A DNA stretch of 64,000 nucleotides from positions 310,001 to 374,000 of the forward strand of contig NZ_JAUSZD010000002.1 of the NCBI RefSeq assembly GCF_030817275.1, in the 5' to 3' direction. This document shows positions 1 to 8,509 of the stretch, piece after piece; within the stretch, counting starts at the first letter, position 1, and each line of letters opens with the position of its first letter. The position numbers and the translations under genes are program-made. Source of the DNA: Paenibacillus sp. V4I7 (GTDB lineage Bacteria > Bacillota > Bacilli > Paenibacillales > NBRC-103111). Below the pieces are notes generated by a model. It made no database searches and was not told the DNA's origin. It worked only from the letters and a program-made list of their open reading frames with translations.

Positions 1-1
1 A

Positions 2-376
2 CCTACAGCCGGGTTTGCTTTCGTCCTTATTTTTCCCTTGGTCTATTTATTGAGAGCTAATTTACCTGCGGCTTTAATTGGTTTTGTGTTTGGGAAAGTG
101 ATTTATATTCCATTCTCTATTCTTAATAAGCAGGTTGGTAATTGGTTGGTACCGAAGCACTTCAAAATTTACTTGATCCATCATTTACCCCACATGCTTT
201 CTAATATTATTAGAAGCGGTTTGGATTTGTTTGTAGGCGGTATGGTGGTTGGGTTAATACTCGGCATCATTGCCTATTTCCCGGTTATGCTCTTACTTAA
301 ACTCCATACGGATCGTCGCAAAGAAAAACGCAGAATCCGTAAAGATCAACTAGTCCCTTCCCATACAAATGAATAG
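2..376 (+). CDS. DUF2062-like membrane protein, 3' part
   Basis: The frame is open to the left edge of the window, so this is the C-terminal part of a longer gene and the start is not visible. About 124 residues remain. The visible piece has a hydrophobic stretch at the window edge, then RANLPAALIGFVFGK, which resembles the conserved stretch of DUF2062 membrane proteins. A second strong membrane segment lies near LFVGGMVVGLILGIIAYF, and the tail is basic (RRKEKRRIRK) and probably cytoplasmic. The function of the family is not established. A 12-bp hairpin follows directly, and the next gene has its own leader. The family call is moderate because only the end of the protein is visible. Confidence 0.5.
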   Translation, partial: PTAGFAFVLIFPLVYLLRANLPAALIGFVFGKVIYIPFSILNKQVGNWLVPKHFKIYLIHHLPHMLSNIIRSGLDLFVGGMVVGLILGIIAYFPVMLLLKLHTDRRKEKRRIRKDQLVPSHTNE

Positions 377-386
377 TAAATAAATT

Positions 387-414
387 AACGCTTGACGAAG
401 ACTCGTCAAGCGTT
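387..414 (+). terminator. Hairpin after the DUF2062-like gene
   Basis: A perfect 12-bp stem (387-398 with 403-414) closes a 4-base loop. The downstream stretch is only mildly T-rich, so termination may be partial. Confidence 0.6.
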
Positions 415-505
415 GTATATTTACTTTAGTGATTAAAAGCGTAGAAGCGAACAAGCGTTGAAGTGCGTAAGTGAACCAACCCATATACTAAGGAGCGTGT
501 TTAAG

Positions 506-1549
506 ATGATCGCCATTACATCCAACAAAACCTCAGATGAGCGTATTCAGGAAATTGTACAATTTATAGAAAAGCAAGGTGTCCAAGCTCACGTCTCCAA
601 AGGTGAGGATCGCACAGTAATCGGTATCATCGGTCAAGCAGATCCTAAATTAGCAGAACAGTTGCGTCAAATGTCAGGAGTTGAGCAAGTTGTGAAGATT
701 TCGAAATCTTACAAATTAGCAAGTCGTGATTTCCATCCGGCTGATACGGTTATCAAGATTAAGGGTGTTGAAATCGGTGGCGAGCAGCTTGTTGTCATGG
801 GCGGCCCGTGCGCGGTAGAAACGCCAGAACAGATTGATGAGATCGCACGTTTAGTGAAAGCAGCGGGAGGTCAAGTTCTGCGTGGTGGTGCATTTAAGCC
901 AAGAACAGGTCCTTATAGCTTCCAAGGTGTTGGTGTAGAGGGTTTAATCATGATGGCTGAAGCGGGTAAGAAGCATGGACTTCTTACAATTACGGAAGTT
1001 ATGACACCTGAGTACGTTGATGTTTGTGCACAATACGCAGATATCCTTCAAGTAGGTACACGTAACATGCAAAACTTTGATTTGCTTCGCAAGCTCGGAA
1101 CCATTCAAACGCCAGTCCTGCTCAAACGTGGATTCAGCTCCACTTACGATGAATTCTTGAATGCTGCTGAATACATTCTTGCTGGTGGTAACCCGAATGT
1201 TATGCTCTGTGAACGCGGAATCCGAACATTCGAAACGTACACACGGAATACATTGGATTTATCAGCCATTCCCGTTCTTAAACAGTTGAGCCATCTTCCG
1301 GTCATCTCTGATCCAAGTCACGGTACTGGCCGTAGAGAGCTTGTTGTTCCTATGACGAAGGCATCCGTTGCCGCTGGAGCTGATGGTTTGATCATCGAAA
1401 TGCACACGGATCCAGACAATTCAATGACGGGAGACGGCGTTCAGTCCTTATTCCCTGATCAATTCGCTAATTTGCTTGTTGATCTTGAGAAGCTTGCTCC
1501 ATTACTTGGTAAAAAGTTTGATACACATAAAGAAGTTATCTTGGCGTAA
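506..1549 (+). CDS. aroF: 3-deoxy-7-phosphoheptulonate synthase (DAHP synthase)
   Basis: Catalyses condensation of phosphoenolpyruvate and erythrose 4-phosphate, the first step of the shikimate pathway, in the cytoplasm. The 347-residue protein starts with a ferredoxin-like domain of about 70 residues (MIAITSNKTSDERIQEIV), followed by the class I TIM barrel. Recognisable stretches are GGPCAVE (metal-binding Cys), GGAFKPRTGPYSFQG, and DPSHGTGRR with EMHTDPD near the end. This is the Thermotoga-like form with an N-terminal regulatory domain, not the chorismate-mutase fusion of Bacillus subtilis. Feedback control by aromatic amino acids is therefore likely but inferred. An upstream in-frame start exists at 458, but AAGGAG at 490-495 places the start at 506. 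A strong terminator follows, so it is probably monocistronic. Confidence 0.93.
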   Translation: MIAITSNKTSDERIQEIVQFIEKQGVQAHVSKGEDRTVIGIIGQADPKLAEQLRQMSGVEQVVKISKSYKLASRDFHPADTVIKIKGVEIGGEQLVVMGGPCAVETPEQIDEIARLVKAAGGQVLRGGAFKPRTGPYSFQGVGVEGLIMMAEAGKKHGLLTITEVMTPEYVDVCAQYADILQVGTRNMQNFDLLRKLGTIQTPVLLKRGFSSTYDEFLNAAEYILAGGNPNVMLCERGIRTFETYTRNTLDLSAIPVLKQLSHLPVISDPSHGTGRRELVVPMTKASVAAGADGLIIEMHTDPDNSMTGDGVQSLFPDQFANLLVDLEKLAPLLGKKFDTHKEVILA

Positions 1550-1568
1550 CGGTTATAGTTCTAAGATG

Positions 1569-1610
1569 ACTGGTTTCCTCGAAAATGAGGAAGCCAGTTT
1601 TCCTGTTTTT
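1569..1610 (+). terminator. Rho-independent terminator of aroF
   Basis: A 12-bp stem with one G-T pair (1569-1580 with 1587-1598) and a 6-base loop is followed by a T-rich run ending in TTTTT. Confidence 0.85.
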
Positions 1611-1636
1611 GGATATAGGACAAAAATGTGAATTAG

Positions 1637-1653
1637 TGTGAGCATAGCTTACA
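1637..1653 (+). promoter_or_regulatory. GlnR/TnrA-type operator upstream of glnA
   Basis: TGTGAGCATAGCTTACA fits the 17-bp GlnR/TnrA consensus TGTNAN7TNACA. A weaker half-match begins TGTGAG at 1689, 52 bp downstream and inside the promoter spacer. Bacillus glnRA has a similar two-site arrangement, so repression under nitrogen excess is inferred. Confidence 0.65.
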
Positions 1654-1681
1654 CATCTTTAAAAAATACCTGACATAAGTA

Positions 1682-1711
1682 TTGACTGTGTGAGGTTAAT
1701 CGCTATATAAT
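1682..1711 (+). promoter_or_regulatory. Sigma-A promoter of glnA
   Basis: TTGACT (1682-1687) and TATAAT (1706-1711) are separated by 18 bp. The start codon lies about 75 bp downstream of the predicted transcription start. Confidence 0.8.
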
Positions 1712-1790
1712 ATGTGCAAGATAACAACCAAAAGTTGAACATTAATCATGTAAAGTACGTTGAATGTACGGAAATGGGAGGGTTTTTAAA

Positions 1791-3215
1791 ATGTCAGTTC
1801 AAAATGTGTTGAACCTTATCAAGGAAAAAAATATTGAGTGGGTAGATTTTCGTTTCGTAGGTCTTTCTGGAAAAGCGCAGCATATTTCTTTGCCTGCTAC
1901 TGAAGTAGATGAAGAAACTTTCGTAAACGGAGTGGCTTTTGACGGTTCATCCATCCCAGGATTCCGTGGTATTGAACAATCTGACATGGTAATGATGCCA
2001 GATACGGAAACTGCTTATGTAGATCCTTTCACAGCTCACCCAACTTTAATTATTATGAGCAACATCCACACACCTGAAGGCGAGCGTTATGATCGCGATC
2101 CACGCAGCATCGCTCAAAAAGCAGAAGAATATCTGCAAACAACGGGTGTAGGTACAACAGCATTCTTCGCACCTGAGTCCGAATTCTTCATCTTTGATGA
2201 TGTGCGTTTCGAAAATGGCATGAATAAGTCTTATTTCGAAGTTGACTCCGAAGAAGCAGGCTGGAACACAGGCCGTAAAGAAGAAGGCGGAAACCTTGGT
2301 TATAAAGTTCCAGTTAAAGGCGGTTACGTTCCGGTAGCTCCAATGGATTCCCAACAAGACATTCGTTCCGAAATGTGCAACAAGCTTGCTGATGCAGGTC
2401 TTCGTATTGAGCGTCACCATCACGAAGTGGCTACAGCTGGTCAAGCTGAAATTAACTTCCGTTTTGACACATTGACTAAAACAGCAGATAACCTGCTCAA
2501 ATACAAATATATCGTTGCTAACACGGCTAGAGAATACGGTAAAGTGGCAACTTTCATGCCTAAACCACTGTTTGGTGACAATGGTAGCGGTATGCACGTA
2601 CACATGTCCATCTTCAATGAAGGCGAGCCTTTGTTCTATGAAAAAGGAGCATATGCAAACCTGAGTGAAATGGCAATCAACTATATCGGTGGTATTCTTT
2701 ATCACGCACCAGCATTGATCGCATTGACAAATCCAAGTACAAACTCCTTCAAACGTCTGGTTCCTGGTTACGAAGCGCCGGTTAACCTTGTATTCTCCAA
2801 AGGTAACCGTTCCGCGGCAGTTCGTATTCCAATCGCGGCTGTGACACCTAAAGGTTGTCGTATTGAATTCCGTACACCGGATAGCACGGCTAACCCATAC
2901 CTCGCTTTCGCAGCAATGCTGATGGCAGGTCTTGACGGTATCAAAAAGAAAATCGATCCACGTGCTCTTGGATACGGTCCTTTCGATACAAACATCTATG
3001 AAATGTCCGATGCAGAGAAAGCTGAAATCCGCAGCGTTCCTGGTACATTAGATGAAGCTTTGGATGCTCTTGCAGCGGATTCTGACTTCTTGACTGAAGG
3101 CGGCGTATTCACACAAGATTTCATCGATAACTATATCGAATTGAAACGTGGCGAAGCGAAAGCTGTAGCAATCCGTATTCACCCACACGAGTACAACCTT
3201 TACTTTGATTGCTAA
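1791..3215 (+). CDS. glnA: Glutamine synthetase, type I
   Basis: ATP-dependent synthesis of glutamine from glutamate and ammonia; cytoplasmic dodecamer in this family. At 474 residues it is longer than the roughly 444-residue Bacillus GlnA. It carries VKGGYVPVAPMDSQQDIRSE and RIERHHHEVATAGQ, which are much closer to the GSI-beta form of proteobacteria and actinobacteria. Conserved parts include FDGSSIPGF, KPLFGDNGSGMH (ATP/glutamate site) and NRSAAVRIP. The segment DTNIYEMSDAEKAEI is where GSI-beta has its adenylylated Tyr: the Tyr is kept but the LPPEE context is not. Start at 1791 follows GGGAGGG. It is monocistronic with no glnR beside it. The upstream operator implies nitrogen control. 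Confidence 0.95.
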   Translation: MSVQNVLNLIKEKNIEWVDFRFVGLSGKAQHISLPATEVDEETFVNGVAFDGSSIPGFRGIEQSDMVMMPDTETAYVDPFTAHPTLIIMSNIHTPEGERYDRDPRSIAQKAEEYLQTTGVGTTAFFAPESEFFIFDDVRFENGMNKSYFEVDSEEAGWNTGRKEEGGNLGYKVPVKGGYVPVAPMDSQQDIRSEMCNKLADAGLRIERHHHEVATAGQAEINFRFDTLTKTADNLLKYKYIVANTAREYGKVATFMPKPLFGDNGSGMHVHMSIFNEGEPLFYEKGAYANLSEMAINYIGGILYHAPALIALTNPSTNSFKRLVPGYEAPVNLVFSKGNRSAAVRIPIAAVTPKGCRIEFRTPDSTANPYLAFAAMLMAGLDGIKKKIDPRALGYGPFDTNIYEMSDAEKAEIRSVPGTLDEALDALAADSDFLTEGGVFTQDFIDNYIELKRGEAKAVAIRIHPHEYNLYFDC

Positions 3216-3246
3216 TTCCTTAGCACTTATACATGAATAACATACG

Positions 3247-3288
3247 AGCTGCTTCTTTCATAGTTTTCTATGGAGGAAGCAGCTTTTT
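3247..3288 (+). terminator. Terminator of glnA
   Basis: Long stem AGCTGCTTC...GAAGCAGCT (3247-3263 with 3268-3284, some G-T pairs) followed by TTTTT. Confidence 0.85.
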
Positions 3289-3332
3289 ATTCATCTGTAT
3301 TAAATCTCTTTTGATAATAATTACAATTAGTG

Positions 3333-3361
3333 GTGATATCGGACTGAGATTGAGGTATAAT
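3333..3361 (+). promoter_or_regulatory. Probable promoter of the FMN reductase gene
   Basis: A perfect TATAAT (3356-3361) lies 17 bp after a weak -35 (GTGATA, 3333-3338). The gene starts about 35 bp after the predicted transcription start. Confidence 0.5.
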
Positions 3362-3401
3362 GAAGGCATTAATCAATGATAGATGTGGAAGGAAGATCAT
3401 T

Positions 3402-3956
3402 ATGAAAATTACAATGATAGCAGGAAGTAATCAGAGATCAGCGACAAGTACAAGACTTGCTGAATATATCAAGCATCTTGCGACCCAAGAGGGTCACCAG
3501 GTGACATTGATTGACTTGTATCAAACACCGCTCCCTTTCTATTCACCAGATGATGCCAATGCGGGGCACGAAGCTCTAGAGAAATTAAAAGAAGCCATGC
3601 TTGAAGCAGAGGGAATCGTACTGGCAACACCGGAGTATCATAGTGGAATTTCCGGAGTTTTGAAAAATGCGCTTGATCATCTAGGACAAGATCATTTCAA
3701 TAACAAGGTTGTCTTATCTGTAAGTTCAGCAGGCGGAGCCGTTGCTGTGAGCTCTCTGACGCAGATGCAAACCATTGTACGCAATCTGCATGGCATTAAT
3801 TGTCCTGATTGGCTATCTATTGGAGGCGACCAGCGGAAGAGCTTCCAAACGGGTGTAACCTATCAAGATATCCATCCAGATGTCGATAAACGTGTTCGTC
3901 GTGTTGTGGGTTCATTCCTTAAATTGACCAAACAGTTGGCAGTTAAACTTGTTTAG
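3402..3956 (+). CDS. NADPH-dependent FMN reductase family flavoprotein
   Basis: A flavodoxin-fold oxidoreductase of 184 residues. The N-terminal phosphate-binding loop (MIAGSNQRSATSTRLAEY) and the flavin-edge motif PEYHSGISGVLKNALDHLG mark the NADPH-dependent FMN reductase/azoreductase/chromate reductase family. The acceptor in vivo cannot be told from sequence: quinones, azo dyes or flavin are all known for relatives. The track-style upstream ATG at 3360 overlaps the -10 region. ATG 3402 follows AAGGAAG and begins exactly at the first beta strand, so it is preferred. It stands alone between terminators. Confidence 0.85.
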   Translation: MKITMIAGSNQRSATSTRLAEYIKHLATQEGHQVTLIDLYQTPLPFYSPDDANAGHEALEKLKEAMLEAEGIVLATPEYHSGISGVLKNALDHLGQDHFNNKVVLSVSSAGGAVAVSSLTQMQTIVRNLHGINCPDWLSIGGDQRKSFQTGVTYQDIHPDVDKRVRRVVGSFLKLTKQLAVKLV

Positions 3957-3990
3957 AAGTTTCCAATAACAATAAGCCATTAGATATAGT

Positions 3991-4038
3991 GTGAGTAATT
4001 CAAAGCGTAAAATACGCTTTGTGTTGCTCACTTTTTTA
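3991..4038 (+). terminator. Terminator of the FMN reductase gene
   Basis: A long imperfect stem GTGAGTAATTCAAAGCGTA / TACGCTTTGTGTTGCTCAC (3991-4031) is followed by TTTTTT. Confidence 0.85.
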
Positions 4039-4073
4039 TGTTTAACAACAGGTTGTGATGCAATTGAATTCTC

Positions 4074-4102
4074 TTTACAGGAACGTCCCAATCTGCTAAA
4101 AT
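4074..4102 (+). promoter_or_regulatory. Promoter of the biotin operon
   Basis: TTTACA (4074-4079), a 17-bp spacer and TAAAAT (4097-4102). The predicted transcription start near 4109 lies just before the BirA operator. Confidence 0.65.
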
Positions 4103-4114
4103 AACCACAATCTA

Positions 4115-4147
4115 TTGTCAACCTATATTGAAATTTTAAGTTGACAA
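4115..4147 (+). promoter_or_regulatory. BirA (biotin repressor) operator
   Basis: TTGTCAACC (4115-4123), a 15-bp spacer, then AGTTGACAA (4139-4147). This is the BirA box arrangement known from Bacillus and close to the E. coli one. It sits immediately after the predicted transcription start and 25 bp before bioA, so biotinoyl-AMP-loaded BirA should block the operon. The birA gene is not in the window. Confidence 0.92.
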
Positions 4148-4172
4148 TTAAATATACGGATGGTGATTATTT

Positions 4173-5534
4173 GTGACAACGCATTACGAACGTCTTGCTG
4201 CAATAAACAAGTCGCACTTATGGCATCCATTTACTCAGATGAAAGACTACAACAACGCAGACCCTCTAATTATTGAACGCGGCGAGGGTATCAGGCTTTA
4301 TGACGTTCATGGAAGAGCGTATTACGACGGTTTTTCGTCGGTTTGGCTCAACGTACACGGCCACAACGTACCTGAGTTGAATCAGGCTATTGTCACCCAG
4401 TTAGGGCGTGTAGCTCACTCCACCCTTCTAGGAATGGCCAATATACCGGCAATCGAGCTTGCAGAGAAGCTGGTGGGGATCGCTCCAAAAGGATTAAATA
4501 AAGTGTTTTATTCTGATTCAGGAGCAACCGGTGTCGAGATTGCGATCAAAATGGCATTTCAATACTGGCACAACCAGGGAGCACGGGGAAAAACAACGTT
4601 TATCACGATGAGTCAAGCGTATCATGGAGACACGATTGGCGCGATTAGTGTCGGTGCGATACCGCTGTACCATGATGTATTTCGTCCCATGCTGTTTCCT
4701 TCGCACGTTATTCCGTATCCTAACACTTACCGCCATGAAGGTGGTGCGACGGAAGCGTTGGAACGTACGCTAACCGCACTGCGCAGCTTGCTCGAGACGA
4801 GCGCGGATGAGATCGCGGCTCTCATTGTGGAGCCGATTGTGCAAGGGGCCAGCGGGATGATTGTCATGCCGCCGGGCTGTTTTCGTGAGATGGCTGCGCT
4901 GTGCCGCAAACATGACGTATTGCTCATCGCCGACGAAGTGGCGACCGGCTTTGGTCGAACGGGCGCTATGTTCGCCTGTGATCTCGAGAGCGTATCACCT
5001 GATTTGATGGTGGTAGGGAAGGGGTTGACCGGCGGCTATTTGCCTGTGGCCGCGACACTTGCAAGGGACGAGATCTACCACGCGTTTTATGCTGATTACC
5101 AAGAGCAGAAAACTTTTTTTCACGGTCATTCCTACACGGGAAACCCACTTGGTTGTGCTGTTGCTTTGGCCAGTTTGAAGCTATTTGAAGAGCGGAAGAT
5201 TATTGAAGGAGTTAGAGCTAAGGCGTCTTTTGTCGAGAATAAGCTCGCAGCACTTATGGAACGGCCGCATATCGGTGACATCAGGCAAAAGGGACTGATG
5301 ATCGGAATCGAGCTCGTACGCGACAAAGGATCACGTGAGCCATACGATTGGGAAGAACGAATCGGCGTTCGTACGAGCATGAGAGCCAGAGAGCTCGGGA
5401 TGCTTACGAGGCCGCTTGGCAATGTGGTTGTCTTCATCCCTCCGCTTGTTAGCACAGAAGCTGAGCTTGATGCAATGACAAATATTTTGGCAGAATCGAT
5501 AATTAACGTAACGGAAGGCAACGTAATTCCATGA
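4173..5534 (+). CDS. bioA: Adenosylmethionine-8-amino-7-oxononanoate aminotransferase
   Basis: A PLP enzyme that converts 7-keto-8-aminopelargonate (KAPA) to 7,8-diaminopelargonate in biotin synthesis. The 453-residue protein is of normal length for the family and starts with GTG at 4173, behind the BirA operator. The N-terminal HLWHPFTQMKDY is characteristic of BioA. The PLP Lys is K283 in VVGKGLTGGYLPV, preceded by the IADEVATGFGRTG stretch that holds the cofactor Asp. Whether S-adenosylmethionine or lysine is the amino donor (BioA versus BioK) was not resolved. It overlaps bioD by 4 bases (ATGA), showing translational coupling. Confidence 0.95.
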   Translation: MTTHYERLAAINKSHLWHPFTQMKDYNNADPLIIERGEGIRLYDVHGRAYYDGFSSVWLNVHGHNVPELNQAIVTQLGRVAHSTLLGMANIPAIELAEKLVGIAPKGLNKVFYSDSGATGVEIAIKMAFQYWHNQGARGKTTFITMSQAYHGDTIGAISVGAIPLYHDVFRPMLFPSHVIPYPNTYRHEGGATEALERTLTALRSLLETSADEIAALIVEPIVQGASGMIVMPPGCFREMAALCRKHDVLLIADEVATGFGRTGAMFACDLESVSPDLMVVGKGLTGGYLPVAATLARDEIYHAFYADYQEQKTFFHGHSYTGNPLGCAVALASLKLFEERKIIEGVRAKASFVENKLAALMERPHIGDIRQKGLMIGIELVRDKGSREPYDWEERIGVRTSMRARELGMLTRPLGNVVVFIPPLVSTEAELDAMTNILAESIINVTEGNVIP

Positions 5535-6268
5535 ACAAAGTCAACTTAGGAACGATACGCGGATTGTTTGTAACAGGTACGGACACTGGCGTTGGGAAGA
5601 CGATGGTGACGGCAGCCATTACCGCTGCGCTCCGCGCCGAAGGTTTGAACGCAGGTGTTTGGAAGCCTGTGCAGTCCGGTGCACTTCTTGGCAGCGGAGT
5701 TACCGATGCTGAACGGCTGCTGCAAGGCTCGGGGATCAATGAGCGGCCAGAGGCGGTGGCACCATTTACATTTGAAGCTCCGCTTACTCCGATGCTTGCC
5801 GCAAAGCATGCTGGTGTGACCTTAACGCTGAAGGAGCTTATCGCTGCTGGTGAACCGCTCTCTAAACGTTATGAAGCGCTGCTCATTGAAGGCGCAGGCG
5901 GTGTTGCTGTTCCTCTGACCGAAGAAGCCCTCATGGTGGACTTGATCGCGGAACTCCAAGTACCCGTTCTAATTGTAGCCCGTTCAAGTCTCGGCACGAT
6001 TAACCATACGCTTTTGACTGCATCATTTCTGCGGCATCGTGCAATCCCGATTGTAGGCGTCATTATGAACGACGGCGGATTATTGGAGCGGTATGACGAT
6101 CCGAGCGTTGCTGCGAATGCGGAATTAATCGAACAGTATAGCGGCCTTAAGGTCCTCGGACGCTTTCCCCGTTTGTACAGCGAAGCCAATTCAGAGAATT
6201 TGATACATATCATACGAAAAACAATCCAACTTGTACCTATCAGACAGGCTTTGCAGTTCAACCAATAG
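5531..6268 (+). CDS. bioD: Dethiobiotin synthetase
   Basis: ATP-dependent carboxylation and ring closure of diaminopelargonate to dethiobiotin. The 245-residue protein has the P-loop GTDTGVGKT at residues 16-24, then VWKPVQSG (substrate-binding Lys) and LIEGAGGVAVPL with the conserved Glu-Gly-Ala-Gly-Gly segment. The start overlaps the bioA stop codon, consistent with coupled translation. Length and motif order are normal and nothing is unusual. Confidence 0.95.
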   Translation: MNKVNLGTIRGLFVTGTDTGVGKTMVTAAITAALRAEGLNAGVWKPVQSGALLGSGVTDAERLLQGSGINERPEAVAPFTFEAPLTPMLAAKHAGVTLTLKELIAAGEPLSKRYEALLIEGAGGVAVPLTEEALMVDLIAELQVPVLIVARSSLGTINHTLLTASFLRHRAIPIVGVIMNDGGLLERYDDPSVAANAELIEQYSGLKVLGRFPRLYSEANSENLIHIIRKTIQLVPIRQALQFNQ

Positions 6269-6321
6269 CGAATGCTTGCGAAGACAGCTTTCCAATGAAA
6301 GATCTAAGGAGGATGATGGAG

Positions 6322-7320
6322 ATGAACATAAGTGCAACCGAGATAGAGTGGCAATTGCTAGCCAATAAATCATTGAGTGGGGAATGTTTAACGCTAGAGG
6401 AAGGGCTATCTGTGCTCAATGCCGACAATGATGAGATACTGCCATTGCTAGAGGCTGCATTTAAGGTCAGAAAACATTATTACGGTAAAAAAGTGAAGCT
6501 GAATATGATCATCAACGCCAAAAGCGGCCTTTGTCCCGAGGATTGCGGCTATTGCTCGCAATCCATCGTTTCGACGGCGCCAGTTAATAAATACACCCTG
6601 CTCGATAAAGACACGTTGCTTGCCGGCGCACGTGAAGCCATGGCACGCAAAGCTGGAACTTATTGCATCGTAGCAGCAGGAAAAGGTCCGACAGACAGAG
6701 AGCTAAATCAAGTGGTGGATGCGGTTAGAGAAATCCGTGAAACGATGCCGCTAAAAATTTGTGCATGTCTAGGCATTCTGAAGGACGAGCAAGCCGAACG
6801 TCTTGCAGAAGCGGGCGTACATCGATATAACCACAACTTAAATACAAGCAAAGCCAATTACCCATCTATCACCACGACCCATACTTACGACCAACGTGTT
6901 GAAACAGTGGAAAAAGTAAAGATGCACGGCATGTCGCCCTGCTCCGGTGTCATTATCGGCATGGGCGAGACAAATAAGGAAATTGTTGAAATGGCTTATG
7001 CACTCCGCGGGCTTGATGCGGATTCGATTCCGATTAATTTCTTGAATGCTATTCCGGGAACTCCTTTGGAACATGCAGGCCGAACGCCGTCAATGAAAGC
7101 TCTAAAGGTACTGGCCCTGTTCCGGTTCATCTGTCCGTCTAAAGAAATCCGAGTAGCTGGCGGCCGTGAGGTCAACCTCCGTACGCTGCAGCCGCTATCA
7201 CTGTACGCTGCAAACTCACTTTTTGTAGGTGATTATTTAACAACAGCTGGGCAAGATGTTTCGACGGATCATCAAATGATTGAAGATTTGGGGTTTGAGA
7301 TTGAATTAAGTGCCCTTTAA
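6322..7320 (+). CDS. bioB: Biotin synthase
   Basis: Radical S-adenosylmethionine enzyme that inserts sulfur into dethiobiotin. The radical-SAM cysteines are C71, C75 and C78 (CPEDCGYCSQ). Further hallmarks are HRYNHNLNTSKANYP, CSGVIIGMGET and the C-terminal AGGREVNLRTLQPLSLY, which lies close to the auxiliary cluster Arg in the family. In-frame ATGs at 6295, 6313 and 6316 exist. AAGGAGG at 6306-6312 has its proper 9-base spacing only to ATG 6322, giving 332 residues. It follows bioD after a 53-base gap inside the operon. Confidence 0.95.
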   Translation: MNISATEIEWQLLANKSLSGECLTLEEGLSVLNADNDEILPLLEAAFKVRKHYYGKKVKLNMIINAKSGLCPEDCGYCSQSIVSTAPVNKYTLLDKDTLLAGAREAMARKAGTYCIVAAGKGPTDRELNQVVDAVREIRETMPLKICACLGILKDEQAERLAEAGVHRYNHNLNTSKANYPSITTTHTYDQRVETVEKVKMHGMSPCSGVIIGMGETNKEIVEMAYALRGLDADSIPINFLNAIPGTPLEHAGRTPSMKALKVLALFRFICPSKEIRVAGGREVNLRTLQPLSLYAANSLFVGDYLTTAGQDVSTDHQMIEDLGFEIELSAL

Positions 7321-7336
7321 GGTGGTGTCCTCGACT

Positions 7337-8509
7337 ATGAACTGGATGGAAAAAGAACTATCGGCAATGGAAGACGCCTCGTTGATGCGTACTTTATGTT
7401 TAAGTAGCTCAATCCTGGGGTGTCCTGGCTATACGGTTCGTGGAGAACGCAGGCTGCTCAACCTATCATCCAATGACTATCTTGGACTCTCCCAACACCC
7501 CGCCATTATTGAAGTGATGCGCGAGGAGCTGCTTATCGAAGGATCTGGAGCCGGTGCTTCGCGTCATGTAACAGGGAACCGGGCGTCTTATGGCCGACTT
7601 GAAGAAGCACTGTCCGGTTGGCAGAACTGCGAAGCAGCGCTTGTTTTTGCAAATGGATATATGGCGAATTCTGGTGTTATTGGTGCTCTAGTAGGCCGGG
7701 GGGATGTTGTTTTCAGCGATCAGTTAAACCATGCCAGCATTGTGGACGGCACTATATTGAGCCGTGCGGAGCTCGCCAGGTATCGTCATAACGATATGGA
7801 ACATTTGCGTACGTTAATGAATAAATACCGTGATAAACGGCGAAAGTTGATCGTTACAGACGCCGTCTTCTCCATGGATGGCGATCAGGCACCCTTGCGT
7901 GAACTGGCTCATCTCAAATGTGAGTACGGGGCGATGCTGATGGTGGACGAGGCGCACAGCGGTGGGATCTACGGTGATCTAGGTGAGGGATTGTGTCATG
8001 AGCTCGGAGTGGATGTGGATATTCATATGGGAACGTTCAGTAAATCGTTCGGCGTGTATGGAGCTTATGTATGCGGTAGCCGCACACTCATTCGTTGGCT
8101 GGTAAATAAGGCAAGGCCGCTCATCTATTCAACAGCGCTGCCTCCTTCTCTTATAGCTGGTATTTCAAAAGCATTAGAATTGGTACAAACTGAGCATTGG
8201 CGCCGTGTACGGCTTCGCGAAGCTGTTACGCTTTTTCGATCCTCGCTTAGCGCGGCAGGTTTTGATGTCAGTGCCGGCGATTCTCCAATTGTACCGATAA
8301 TCATCGGCGATAATGATACAACTCTGCGTTTCAGTGGTGCTCTGGAAGAGGAAGGGATCGCGGCGGTTGCCATACGTCCACCTACTGTGCCTGAGGGTAC
8401 AGCTCGTATCCGCTTTTCATTGTCAGCCGTTCATACGGATAAGGAATTGATCGATGCTGCTGCGAGAATCCGTACCGTCGGGCTTCAACTGGGAGTGTTG
8501 AGTCTATGA
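7337..8509 (+). CDS. bioF: 8-amino-7-oxononanoate synthase
   Basis: PLP-dependent condensation of pimeloyl-ACP and alanine to KAPA. It belongs to the alpha-oxoamine synthase family and has 390 residues. Family motifs are NDYLGLSQHP, GSGAGASRHVTGN, the aspartate stretch VDEAHSGGIYG and the PLP Lys K236 in GTFSKSFG. An upstream GTG at 7310 overlaps bioB but has no ribosome binding site. AAGGTGGTG at 7318-7326 points to ATG 7337. It overlaps the following hydrolase by 4 bases. Confidence 0.94.
   Translation: MNWMEKELSAMEDASLMRTLCLSSSILGCPGYTVRGERRLLNLSSNDYLGLSQHPAIIEVMREELLIEGSGAGASRHVTGNRASYGRLEEALSGWQNCEAALVFANGYMANSGVIGALVGRGDVVFSDQLNHASIVDGTILSRAELARYRHNDMEHLRTLMNKYRDKRRKLIVTDAVFSMDGDQAPLRELAHLKCEYGAMLMVDEAHSGGIYGDLGEGLCHELGVDVDIHMGTFSKSFGVYGAYVCGSRTLIRWLVNKARPLIYSTALPPSLIAGISKALELVQTEHWRRVRLREAVTLFRSSLSAAGFDVSAGDSPIVPIIIGDNDTTLRFSGALEEEGIAAVAIRPPTVPEGTARIRFSLSAVHTDKELIDAAARIRTVGLQLGVLSL

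Noticed and set aside
2046-2705. 219-codon minus-strand frame opposite glnA
   Set aside because: Lies wholly inside glnA, is Cys- and Phe-rich without any family motif, and has no ribosome binding site. Shadow frame.
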